The position numbers and the translations under genes are program-made. A DNA stretch of 64,000 nt from Pelagibacteraceae bacterium AG-414-E02. Its GTDB lineage: Bacteria > Pseudomonadota > Alphaproteobacteria > Pelagibacterales > Pelagibacteraceae. The stretch lies in assembly GCA_003214615.1 (NCBI GenBank), contig QCLK01000005.1, positions 62,001 through 126,000 on the forward strand, written 5' to 3'. Shown piece by piece: positions 54,284-62,576 of this stretch; position 1 is the first letter of the stretch, and the number at the start of each line of letters is the position of its first letter. Under the pieces are notes generated by a model. That model made no database searches. It was not told where the DNA came from and worked only from the letters and a program-made list of their open reading frames with translations.

Positions 54284-54712
54284 TTATTTATCATTCAAAC
54301 TATCATGATTATTTTTAGTTTCTTCAAAATCTCCTTCTATAATATTTTCTTTGTTTCTCTCTCTCCTTACACCTGAGGAAAAAGTCTTAATAAAAATTTT
54401 TCTTGTTGGAGGAAATATTAATAAAAAACCGATAAAGTCTGTTAGAAATCCTGGAATAATTAGCAACAAAGCAGCAAAAGCTATAGCAGCTCCAGATATT
54501 ATTTCATATATTGGAATTTCATTTTTTAATATTTGGCTAAAACCAGATTTTAAAGCACTCAAACCTGCAAGTTTTGCAAAATAGATTCCTGTAACAGCAG
54601 TAAAAAAAATAAGGAAAATGGTATTGAAAGCTCCAATGACACTTCCTATCTTAATCATTAAATAAATTTCAACTAAAGGAATACCAATTATGAAAAGAAT
54701 AATTGCGTTCAT
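54284..54712 (-). CDS. fxsA: FxsA-family membrane protein
   Basis: 142 residues with three hydrophobic segments. The N-terminal AIILFIIGIPLVEIYLMIKIGSVIGAFNTIF and ISGAAIAFAALLLIIPGFLTDFIGFLLIFPPTRK match FxsA, first described as suppressor of F exclusion of phage T7. The C-terminal tail is acidic (EGDFEETKNNHDSLNDK). Divergent from the Tim44-like gene across about 60 bp. Confidence 0.93.
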   Translation of the reverse strand: MNAIILFIIGIPLVEIYLMIKIGSVIGAFNTIFLIFFTAVTGIYFAKLAGLSALKSGFSQILKNEIPIYEIISGAAIAFAALLLIIPGFLTDFIGFLLIFPPTRKIFIKTFSSGVRRERNKENIIEGDFEETKNNHDSLNDK

Positions 54713-54772
54713 TTGTCAGATTATTTGTATTTGCATACTATATCATATAGGTATTATAATCAAAAAACATAT

Positions 54773-55375
54773 ATGAGTGATCAATTTGGATTTATAGATA
54801 TAATTTTATTAGCCATGTTTGCTGGCTTTATAATTTTAAGACTTAGAAATATTTTGGGTAGAAGAACAGGACATCAAGGAACCCCAACAAGCAGATACTT
54901 CCCTAGGGGAATGGAGGTTCTTAAAGATATAGAAAATAATGAAGCCATAAAACAAGGCAATGTTGATGAAGCAGCTAAAAAACAGTTTTTAAAAGGAGCA
55001 AACCTCGCTTATGAACAAATAATTACTTATTTTGCTGCGGGAGATAAAAAGTCTTTAAAAGGTTTGTTGGGAAAAAAATTATTTACTGATTTTTCTGCAG
55101 TTATAGATGAGAGAAAAGAAAAAGAACTTAACTATGAAACAACTTTTATAGGAATTAAATCTTCGAAAATATTAGAATTTAAAAAAATAGAAAATATTTA
55201 TAAAGTTTCAGTAAATTTTGTAAGTGAAATAATTACTTGTGTGAGAGATAAAAATAATAAAATAATCGAAGGAAATCCTGATACCATAAAGACAGTAAGT
55301 GATAATTGGAAATTTTCAAAGAATATGTGGAGTTCAGATCCCACTTGGTACCTGGTTGAAACATCAAATAAATAG
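54773..55375 (+). CDS. Tim44-domain (TimA-like) membrane protein
   Basis: About 200 residues. I place the start at ATG 54773 (MSDQFGFIDIILLAMFAGFI) instead of the TTG at 54713 in the ORF track, because TTG would lie against the fxsA ATG and adds an implausible Tyr-rich leader. One N-terminal helix precedes a GRRTGHQ linker and the Tim44 fold with YEQIITYFAAGDKKSLKGLLGKKLF and the C-terminal NWKFSKNMWSSDPTWYLVET. The alphaproteobacterial homologue of mitochondrial Tim44. The usual mltA gene after it is absent. Confidence 0.92.
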   Translation: MSDQFGFIDIILLAMFAGFIILRLRNILGRRTGHQGTPTSRYFPRGMEVLKDIENNEAIKQGNVDEAAKKQFLKGANLAYEQIITYFAAGDKKSLKGLLGKKLFTDFSAVIDERKEKELNYETTFIGIKSSKILEFKKIENIYKVSVNFVSEIITCVRDKNNKIIEGNPDTIKTVSDNWKFSKNMWSSDPTWYLVETSNK

Positions 55376-55806
55376 TGAAAAAAAAAAATTTCGTAACAAT
55401 CCAAGACAAAAAGGATTGGGATGCATTTACCAATGATCCTAATAACCTTTATGATAAAGAAGTTAATTATAAAAATATAAATAACAAAAAAAATAAGATT
55501 AAGAAATTAGACTTGCATGGTTTTTCTTTAAATGATGCAAATACGGAAGCAAAAAAATTTATAATAAAATCTTACAACTCTGGATATAAAAAATTAATAA
55601 TTATCACTGGCAAAGGATCGAGGTCAAAAACTTCTGATAATCCTTATGTTTCTAGGCAAATGGGAATATTAAAAAATTCAATACCTGAATATATATCAAA
55701 TGATGCTGACTTATCTAACATTATAAAAAATATAACAAAAGCTGATGTTCAGCATGGTGGAGAAGGAGCAATTTATATATCTTTAAAGAGATTGAAAAAA
55801 TTATAA
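55375..55806 (+). CDS. Smr-domain protein
   Basis: 143 residues, starting with GTG that overlaps the TAG stop of the Tim44-like gene by 1 nt. The Smr domain is visible: [21 protein letters not shown] and [12 protein letters not shown], with the C-terminal [13 protein letters not shown]. Smr domains bind or nick nucleic acids, linked to recombination or RNA decay. It overlaps the convergent hslU by 6 nt. Confidence 0.92.
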   Translation: MKKKNFVTIQDKKDWDAFTNDPNNLYDKEVNYKNINNKKNKIKKLDLHGFSLNDANTEAKKFIIKSYNSGYKKLIIITGKGSRSKTSDNPYVSRQMGILKNSIPEYISNDADLSNIIKNITKADVQHGGEGAIYISLKRLKKL

Positions 55807-57174
55807 GATAAATTTTGATAAATCAGTATCTTTAGCAAGCTCACCAAGATTTTTTGTCACATAATTTTTATCAATTATAATTTTTTCACCACCTCTGTCT
55901 GTGGCTGTAAAACTTATTTCATCCAAAACTTTTTCAATAATTGTATGTAATCTTCTAGCACCTATATTTTCTATACTTGCATTAATTTCAGTAGCTAGTT
56001 TGGCAATTGTTTCGATACCGTCTTTAGTAAATTCAAGATCTACCTTTTCCGTTTCCAAAAGTGCTTTGTATTGCTTAATTAAACTATTATCAGGTTCCTC
56101 TAATATCTTTTTAAAATCATCACTAGTTAGAGCATTTAATTCTACTCTGATTGGTAATCTACCTTGCAGCTCTGGTAATAAATCAGATGGTTTCGCCAAT
56201 TGGAATGCTCCTGATGCAATAAACAAAATATGATCAGTTTTTACAGGTCCGTGTTTTGTATTCACTGTTGTTCCTTCTATTAATGGCAATAAATCTCTTT
56301 GTACACCTTCTCTAGAAACGTCCCCGCCTATACGATCCCCTCTCGCTGACACTTTGTCTATTTCATCTAAAAAAACAATACCATTATTTTCTGTCGAAAT
56401 TTTTGCCGTTTTTATAATTTTATCCTGTTCAATCATTTTATCAGATTCTTCAGCAACTAAAATTTCGTGTGATTCTTTTACAGTCATTTTTTTCTTTTTT
56501 CCTTTTTGGGTAGCTTTCCCTAACATTTCAGATAAATTAACCATACCAACATTTGCGCCAGGCATTCCAGGGATTTCAAAACTTGGCATACTTGGAGTTT
56601 CGTTAACTTCAATATCTATTTCGTTATTATCTAAATCCCCAGTTCTTAGCCTTTTTCTGTAACTTTCTCTTGTTGCAACACTTGCTTTATTTCCTACAAG
56701 AGCGTTAAGAACTCTTTCCTCGGCTGCTTGCTTTGCTTTGGTATAAACTTCTTTCCTCATTCTTTCTTTTTCAATTGCAATTGCTATTTCTAGCAAATCT
56801 CTTATTATTTGTTCGACATCTCTTCCAACATAACCAACTTCAGTAAATCTTGTGGCCTCTACTTTAACGAAAGGAGCTTCAGCTAATTTGGAAAGTCTAC
56901 GAGATATTTCTGTTTTACCTACACCTGTAGGACCAATCATTAGAATATTTTTGGGTAGAACTTCATCTTTCATCTCACCTTTTAATGCTTGTCTTCTCCA
57001 TCTATTTCTCAGAGCTATTGCAACTGCTCTTTTAGCTGCATTTTGTCCAATTACATAGCGATCTAATTCAGAAACTATTTCTCTTGGAGATAAGGACGAA
57101 ACTATAGACTCATCTTCTGTTTCTCTAATTATTTTTTTTTTGTTTAGAGATGTAATATTTGACTTACTTTTCAT
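55801..57174 (-). CDS. hslU: ATP-dependent protease ATPase subunit HslU
   Basis: 457 residues, AAA+ unfoldase that feeds HslV. N-terminal [34 protein letters not shown]; Walker [16 protein letters not shown]-domain with [21 protein letters not shown]; Walker [11 protein letters not shown]; and the C-terminal DLSKFIL end used to dock HslV. Complete. It follows hslV by 4 bp on the same strand. Confidence 0.98.
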   Translation of the reverse strand: MKSKSNITSLNKKKIIRETEDESIVSSLSPREIVSELDRYVIGQNAAKRAVAIALRNRWRRQALKGEMKDEVLPKNILMIGPTGVGKTEISRRLSKLAEAPFVKVEATRFTEVGYVGRDVEQIIRDLLEIAIAIEKERMRKEVYTKAKQAAEERVLNALVGNKASVATRESYRKRLRTGDLDNNEIDIEVNETPSMPSFEIPGMPGANVGMVNLSEMLGKATQKGKKKKMTVKESHEILVAEESDKMIEQDKIIKTAKISTENNGIVFLDEIDKVSARGDRIGGDVSREGVQRDLLPLIEGTTVNTKHGPVKTDHILFIASGAFQLAKPSDLLPELQGRLPIRVELNALTSDDFKKILEEPDNSLIKQYKALLETEKVDLEFTKDGIETIAKLATEINASIENIGARRLHTIIEKVLDEISFTATDRGGEKIIIDKNYVTKNLGELAKDTDLSKFIL

Positions 57175-57178
57175 AAGA

Positions 57179-57718
57179 TTAAATTTTTTCCAAAGTTATA
57201 TTGCTATTTGTAAATACACATATTTCTGAAGCAACTTGTATTGATTTTTTAGCAATTTCTTCTGCAGAGAGTTTAGTATCCATTAATACTTTAGCAGCTG
57301 CTAATGCATAATTTCCTCCAGAACCGATACCTATAATTCCTTCTTCGGGTTCAAGTACATCTCCAGTACCTGAAATTATAAAACTTTTTTCTTTGTCTGC
57401 TATTGCCATTAAAGCTTCTAATCTTCTTAAATATTTATCGGTACGCCAATCTTTAGCCAATTCAACAGCTGCCCTAGTAAGATTACCAGCATGCTTTTCC
57501 AATTTAGCTTCCAATCTTTCAAATAAAGTTAAAGCATCTGCGGTAGAACCAGCGAAACCTGCTATCACATTTCTTTTATCAATTTTTCTTACTTTTTTAG
57601 CAGTGCTTTTTATAACCGTATTGCCCAAACTAACTTGACCATCTCCGGCCACAACTACTTCATTGCCTTTTCTGATCAAAACGATTGTAGTACCATGCCA
57701 ATTTGTATTATTGCTCAT
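57179..57718 (-). CDS. hslV: HslV peptidase subunit
   Basis: 179 residues, threonine peptidase of the HslUV complex. The propeptide MSNNTNWHG is removed to expose Thr10; [11 protein letters not shown], then [21 protein letters not shown] and [15 protein letters not shown] are typical. Catalytic Lys and Gly stretches ([16 protein letters not shown]) are intact. Transcribed away from hisB, with about 113 bp between. Confidence 0.97.
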   Translation of the reverse strand: MSNNTNWHGTTIVLIRKGNEVVVAGDGQVSLGNTVIKSTAKKVRKIDKRNVIAGFAGSTADALTLFERLEAKLEKHAGNLTRAAVELAKDWRTDKYLRRLEALMAIADKEKSFIISGTGDVLEPEEGIIGIGSGGNYALAAAKVLMDTKLSAEEIAKKSIQVASEICVFTNSNITLEKI

Positions 57719-57831
57719 AACTTTACTCTATGTGGAGATTTGTTTGATATCTTCAACCCTTAAAATTCATTTATTTGATATATTGTTGTATTATATATAT
57801 ACCCTCTATTAAAATAATAAGTAAACGCGAT

Positions 57832-58422
57832 ATGGCTAGAAAAACTAAAATAAATAGAAAAACAAAAGAAACAAACATTGCTGTAGAAGTAAATATTGAT
57901 GGCAAAGGATCTTATAAAATAGACACAAAAATAGGCTTCCTAAATCATATGCTTGAACAATTTTCAAAGCATTCTTTAATTGATTTAAAAGTAGTAGCTA
58001 AAGGAGATACGCATATTGATTTGCACCACACAACCGAAGATACGGGGATAGCAATTGGCGAGTGTTTAAAAAAAGCTTTAGGTTCATCAAGAGGGATCAA
58101 GAGATTTGCCCATGCTTTAATACCGATGGATGAAACTCTGACTCGAGTTTCTATAGATGTGTCAAATAGACCTTATTTAATATGGAAGGTTAATTTAAAA
58201 GTTGAAAAACTAGGAGAAATGGATACTGAACTTTTTAAAGAATGGTTTCAGGCTTTTTCACAATCTGCAGGAATCACTTTACACATTGAAAATATGTACG
58301 GTGATAATAGTCATCATATAATCGAATCTTGCTACAAAGGACTTGCGAGATCTTTGAGACAAGCATTAGAAATTGATAAAAGAATAAAAAATAAAATTCC
58401 TTCTACGAAAGGTACTTTGTAA
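57832..58422 (+). CDS. hisB: imidazoleglycerol-phosphate dehydratase
   Basis: The ORF track starts 57 nt earlier at a TTG; I choose ATG 57832 ([14 protein letters not shown]) because it matches the family and the leader before it is unlike any HisB. The conserved [37 protein letters not shown] and [22 protein letters not shown] supply the metal-binding histidines. 196 residues, a monofunctional dehydratase. Gap to hisA is 8 bp; hisH, usual here, is missing. Confidence 0.97.
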   Translation: MARKTKINRKTKETNIAVEVNIDGKGSYKIDTKIGFLNHMLEQFSKHSLIDLKVVAKGDTHIDLHHTTEDTGIAIGECLKKALGSSRGIKRFAHALIPMDETLTRVSIDVSNRPYLIWKVNLKVEKLGEMDTELFKEWFQAFSQSAGITLHIENMYGDNSHHIIESCYKGLARSLRQALEIDKRIKNKIPSTKGTL

Positions 58423-58430
58423 ATATTATA

Positions 58431-59150
58431 ATGATAATATTACCTGCCATAGACATAAAAGGTGGCAAGTGCGTAAGATTGTTAAAAGGTGATTTTGATA
58501 AAGAAACAAATTATAAAAAATCTCCATTCGACCAAGCCGCAGAATTTTCAAACTTAGGTTTCAAAAGTATTCATATAATCGATTTAGATGGTGCTTTAAA
58601 AGGACAATTAATTAATAAGGATATTATTAAAAAGATAATCAAAGAAAATAATTTAAAAATTCAAGTAGGTGGAGGAATAAGATCTTTGAATGATATAAAA
58701 GAGTGGGTTGATGTAGGTGTAGATAAAGTTATCGTTGGAACAGCTGCAGTTGAAGATATTGAATTTTTAAAAAAAGCTTGCTTAGAATATCAAGATAAGA
58801 TTGCGCTTGCTATGGACGTGCGTAAAGGTTTTATTGCATTATCAGGATGGAAAAAACAAACCGATATTCTAGCTCAAGATTTTATTAGTAAAATTGAAGA
58901 TTTTGGAATTTCTAGAATTATTTATACAGACATAGATAAAGATGGAACTAAAGAAGGCCCTAATATTGTGGACACAATAAATCTTTCTAAAAAAACAAAA
59001 ATACCAATAATAATATCAGGAGGCATTTCGTCAATTTCTGATATTTTAAATATAAAGAAAATCAAATCTTCTAATATCGAAGGAGTAATTGTAGGCAAAG
59101 CAATTTATGATAAAAGTATTAATCTTAAAGATTTAAGTGAGATTACCTGA
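58431..59150 (+). CDS. hisA: phosphoribosylformimino-AICAR ribotide isomerase
   Basis: 239 residues, (beta-alpha)8 barrel, Amadori rearrangement in histidine synthesis. Active-site Asp near the N terminus in [27 protein letters not shown] phosphate site, and [14 protein letters not shown] with the second Asp are visible. hisF begins in its last codon (1 nt overlap). Confidence 0.97.
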   Translation: MIILPAIDIKGGKCVRLLKGDFDKETNYKKSPFDQAAEFSNLGFKSIHIIDLDGALKGQLINKDIIKKIIKENNLKIQVGGGIRSLNDIKEWVDVGVDKVIVGTAAVEDIEFLKKACLEYQDKIALAMDVRKGFIALSGWKKQTDILAQDFISKIEDFGISRIIYTDIDKDGTKEGPNIVDTINLSKKTKIPIIISGGISSISDILNIKKIKSSNIEGVIVGKAIYDKSINLKDLSEIT

Positions 59151-59908
59151 TGTTAAAAAAAAGAATTATCCCATGTCTTGATGTTAAAGATGGAAGAGTA
59201 GTTAAAGGAATTAATTTTGTAAATTTAACTGATGCTGGAGATCCAGTTGAACAAGCGATTATTTATGATAAAAATGGAGCAGATGAAATTTGTTTTTTAG
59301 ACATTACTGCATCAAACGAAAAAAGAAATATTTTATTAGAAACAGTTAAAAAAACCGCTCAAAATATTTCTATTCCTTTAACAGTCGGTGGTGGAGTAAG
59401 AAGCTTGGAAGATATTAATAAATTATTAAATAATGGAGCAGATAAAGTATCCATAAACACTGCAGCAGTTGTTAATAAAAATTTAATTAAAGATAGTGCA
59501 GAAAAATTTGGATCACAATGTATTGTTGTTGCCATTGATGCAAAAAAAGTGGGTGAAAATAAATGGGAAGTTTTTACTCATGGTGGTAGAAAGCCTACAG
59601 GAAAGGACGTAATAAAATTCATATCAAAAATGGAAACAATGGGTGCCGGGGAAATTTTGCTGACTTCTATGGATAGGGATGGAACTAAAAAAGGATATGA
59701 TTTAGATCTTACCAAAAGAGTATGTAGCTCGGTTAATATTCCGGTAGTTGCTTCTGGGGGAGTTGGAAATTTGGAGCATTTATATCAAGGTTTAAAAATA
59801 GGTAAAGCCAGCGCTGTATTGGCAGCATCAATCTTTCATTATGGAGAACATTCAATTCAAGATGCAAAAAAATATTTGGACTCAAAAGGAATTCCTGTAA
59901 GAATCTGA
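59150..59908 (+). CDS. hisF: imidazole glycerol phosphate synthase cyclase subunit
   Basis: 252 residues, barrel twin of His[21 protein letters not shown] has the catalytic Asp; [13 protein letters not shown] and [18 protein letters not shown] follow. HisF normally works with the glutaminase HisH, which is not encoded next to it here; it would need HisH from elsewhere or free ammonia. Confidence 0.97.
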   Translation: MLKKRIIPCLDVKDGRVVKGINFVNLTDAGDPVEQAIIYDKNGADEICFLDITASNEKRNILLETVKKTAQNISIPLTVGGGVRSLEDINKLLNNGADKVSINTAAVVNKNLIKDSAEKFGSQCIVVAIDAKKVGENKWEVFTHGGRKPTGKDVIKFISKMETMGAGEILLTSMDRDGTKKGYDLDLTKRVCSSVNIPVVASGGVGNLEHLYQGLKIGKASAVLAASIFHYGEHSIQDAKKYLDSKGIPVRI

Positions 59909-59911
59909 GAA

Positions 59912-60184
59912 ATGTTTAAAACTTTAGAAGAATTAATTGCTATTATTCGTCAACGGAAAGGATCCTCAATTAAGGAATCTTATACGTATAAATTATTAAA
60001 TGACAAAAAGTTAAGTGTTGAAAAAGTCAAAGAAGAAATAGCAGAACTTATTGATGCTATCGAAAAAAATACAAACAAAGTTCATGAAGCAGCAGATGTT
60101 TTATATCATTTGATGGTGCTTTTAGAAACTAATGGTATTAAAATTGAAGATGTAATGAGTGAGTTAAAGAAAAGACAGAAATAG
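59912..60184 (+). CDS. hisE: phosphoribosyl-ATP pyrophosphatase
   Basis: 90 residues, a stand-alone HisE that hydrolyses phosphoribosyl-ATP. All-alpha MazG-like fold with SSIKESYTYKLLNDKKLSVEKVKEEIAELIDAI and EAADVLYHLMVLLETNGI, giving the EExxE/ExxD magnesium site. Three nt after hisF; the HIT gene follows 30 bp later. Confidence 0.96.
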   Translation: MFKTLEELIAIIRQRKGSSIKESYTYKLLNDKKLSVEKVKEEIAELIDAIEKNTNKVHEAADVLYHLMVLLETNGIKIEDVMSELKKRQK

Positions 60185-60214
60185 TAAAATGATAAATTAA
60201 TAGAAAGGGAAAAA

Positions 60215-60583
60215 ATGAGTTATGATAAAAATAATATTTTTGCTAAAATTTTGAGAGGAGAAATCCCTTGCAAAAAAATTTACGAAGATGAATTTGTTCT
60301 TGCCTTTCATGATATTAACCCCCAAAAAAAAGTGCATGCTTTAGTAATTCCCAAAGGGGAGTACGTTAATTTGGATGATTTTTCATCAAAGGCATCGGAA
60401 AAAGAAATTTCTGGACTGATTAGAGGCATAGGAACAGTAGCAAAGAAAATTGGAGTTTCAGATGTGGTCAAAGGCGGTGGGTATCGATCTTTAGTTAATG
60501 TTGGTGAAAATGGAGGCCAAGAAGTTCCTCATTTACACTTTCATATTTTTGGTGGTGAAAAAGTTGGAAAAATGGTTTCGTAG
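60215..60583 (+). CDS. HIT family protein (HinT-like)
   Basis: 122 residues. The histidine triad QEVPHLHFHIFGGEKVGK is complete at the C terminus; IFAKILRGEIPCKKIYEDEFVLAFHDI and PKKHALVIPKG-like segments mark the family. Hydrolyses phosphoramidate/aminoacyl-AMP-type compounds. AGAAAGGGAAA ribosome site immediately upstream. Confidence 0.96.
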   Translation: MSYDKNNIFAKILRGEIPCKKIYEDEFVLAFHDINPQKKVHALVIPKGEYVNLDDFSSKASEKEISGLIRGIGTVAKKIGVSDVVKGGGYRSLVNVGENGGQEVPHLHFHIFGGEKVGKMVS

Positions 60584-60612
60584 TTATATTTATTAAGAAT
60601 TAGGACGGACCA

Positions 60613-61992
60613 ATGAGTGAAAAATCTTTTGAATTACAGGAAACTTTTAATCAAGCTTTAGAAAATTATAAAAAAAAAAATTTTAAAATCGCAGAACAGC
60701 TATACAATCAAATTTTAAAAAATAAACCAAATCATTTTGAATCTCTTTTATATTTATCATTAATATTATTAAATAATAGAAATTTTATTGAGGCAAAAAA
60801 AATATGCGAAATGGCAATTAAAATTCAACCTACAAATGCTGCTGCTTATCATAATCTTGGGCGAACTTTAAAAGAATTGGGCCAAAATGAAAAAGCTATT
60901 ATATATTACAAAAGGTCAATTGAACTTCAGCCAAATCTAATTGCTTCACATAATAATCTTGGCAACATATTGCAAGAGTTTGGAAAAAAAAGTGAAGCAG
61001 TCAATTGTTTTTTAAATGTAATAAAAATTCAACCGAATATGTTTGTAGCACATAACAATTTAGGAATTGTTTATCAAGAAATGAATGAAAACGAAAAAGC
61101 TATTGAGTGTTTTAAAAAAGCTATAGAAATTAATAGTAAATTTTATATGGCTCATTACAATCTTGGCAAAATTTATAAAAAAATAAAAAATTATAAAGAA
61201 GCAATAAAATTTTTTAAAATTGCAAATACGACTAGATCTAGAGCAGAGCTTTTAGAAACTACATATTTTTCAAGTGGTCTGGAAAATTATTCTGAAATTT
61301 TAAGAACACTATCTTCAAAAGACTCTTTAAATTTAAGAGTAGCAACTATGGCAGCTTATGTATCAAAAAAGGAAAACATACAAAACGATTATCCTTTTTG
61401 TAAAAATCCATTTGATTATGTATTTATAAAAAATTTAGAAAAAGAAATAAATTCACCAGATAAATTTTCTGAAAATATAGCCAAAGTATTAAATAATGTT
61501 GAGTTAATTTGGCAACCTACCTCTAAGAGTACCACTGGAGGTTTTCATACATCTGGTAATTTATTTAATAAAAAAGACGAAATAATTTTGCAATTAAAAA
61601 AAATAATAGAAACACAAATTAATATATACAAGGATAAATTTAAGTCTGGTAATGACTATTTCATAACAAAATGGCCGAAGAGAAGTGATCTAGAAGGATG
61701 GCACGTAAAGCTTATGAAAAAAGGTTTCCAAAAATCTCATATACATCCAGCTGGGTGGTTAAGTGGTTGTTTTTATTTAAAGATTCCAACAAAATTAAAA
61801 AAAGATGAAGGTGGTATTAGATTTACTCTTTCAGGATATGATTATCCTACCGATAAAAATTTACCAGTTATAACACATATACCAAAAATTTTTGACATAG
61901 TATTGTTTCCTTCTTCATTATTCCATGAAACAATCCCTTTTGATACACGAGAAGAAAGGCATGTAATAGCTTTTGATCTATCACCAAAATAG
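60613..61992 (+). CDS. TPR protein with C-terminal 2OG-Fe(II) oxygenase-like domain
   Basis: 459 residues. About residues 10-215 hold five or six tetratricopeptide repeats (AAYHNLGRTLKELGQNEKAIIYYKRSIELQP and HNNLGIVYQEMNENEKAIECFKKAIE). The C-terminal half resembles the 2OG-FeII_Oxy_5 family: a HIHPAGWLSGCFYLKIP segment with metal-ligand histidines, then LFPSSLFHETIPFDTREERHVIAFDL with the distal His and the Arg that would bind 2-oxoglutarate. Likely hydroxylates a protein or glycan bound by the repeats. It follows the HIT gene by 29 bp. Confidence 0.85.
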   Translation: MSEKSFELQETFNQALENYKKKNFKIAEQLYNQILKNKPNHFESLLYLSLILLNNRNFIEAKKICEMAIKIQPTNAAAYHNLGRTLKELGQNEKAIIYYKRSIELQPNLIASHNNLGNILQEFGKKSEAVNCFLNVIKIQPNMFVAHNNLGIVYQEMNENEKAIECFKKAIEINSKFYMAHYNLGKIYKKIKNYKEAIKFFKIANTTRSRAELLETTYFSSGLENYSEILRTLSSKDSLNLRVATMAAYVSKKENIQNDYPFCKNPFDYVFIKNLEKEINSPDKFSENIAKVLNNVELIWQPTSKSTTGGFHTSGNLFNKKDEIILQLKKIIETQINIYKDKFKSGNDYFITKWPKRSDLEGWHVKLMKKGFQKSHIHPAGWLSGCFYLKIPTKLKKDEGGIRFTLSGYDYPTDKNLPVITHIPKIFDIVLFPSSLFHETIPFDTREERHVIAFDLSPK

Positions 61993-62009
61993 AGAATTGA
62001 AAAATTTAT

Positions 62010-62570
62010 ATGAAAAAAATTTTTTTTTTTAATCAAAAATCATTTCTTGATCAACTGGGTGTTTGTATCTCAAAAAATAATTATGAAGAGTCTTTACAAA
62101 AATTAAAAGAATTATGCATTAATAGTCCGTTTAATACTCAAGCTTTTATCCAAGTTTTTATAAGAGCATGGTGTGAAAAAATTCTTAATATGTTAAATAA
62201 TGATGCATTTGAAAATGCGAGGTTAAGAATTAATTCTCTTTATATGCTAATTAAGCATAATAGTTATTTGAATAAACTTATAAATATATATTTTGAAAAA
62301 ATTAATAAAAAAGAAATTTTTTCAAACCTAAAAGATAATGATAAGGCAATATATTTATCAATGCAATCACAATACTTTTACCAAATCAATAAACACGATG
62401 ATGCAGAAAAATGTGTTCAACAATGTCTTGATATAATAATTAAAATTTCTAAAAGAAAAAAAAATTCTATAGATTTTTGGTTATTATTACAAAAAAGCCT
62501 CAAAAATGTAAAAAACAAAAAAAAATCTGAAATATTTTTAAAAAAAATTTTGGAAAATTATGAAAATTAA
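62010..62570 (+). CDS. helical protein of unknown function, next to oxygenase
   Basis: 186 residues, Lys/Asn/Ile-rich and predicted all-alpha, with a tetratricopeptide-like final third (YFYQINKHDDAEKCVQQCLDIIIK). No signal peptide and no family recognised. It lies 17 bp after the oxygenase gene and 6 bp before the carbamoyltransferase start, so it probably belongs to the same functional unit. Confidence 0.75.
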   Translation: MKKIFFFNQKSFLDQLGVCISKNNYEESLQKLKELCINSPFNTQAFIQVFIRAWCEKILNMLNNDAFENARLRINSLYMLIKHNSYLNKLINIYFEKINKKEIFSNLKDNDKAIYLSMQSQYFYQINKHDDAEKCVQQCLDIIIKISKRKKNSIDFWLLLQKSLKNVKNKKKSEIFLKKILENYEN

Positions 62571-62576
62571 TATTTT

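Noticed and set aside
54713-54772. TTG start for the Tim44-like gene
   Set aside because: It adds a non-family Tyr-rich leader that begins against the fxsA ATG; ATG 54773 gives the normal N-terminal helix.
57775-57831. Upstream TTG start for hisB
   Set aside because: The 19 added residues ([18 protein letters not shown]) do not resemble HisB, while ATG 57832 does.
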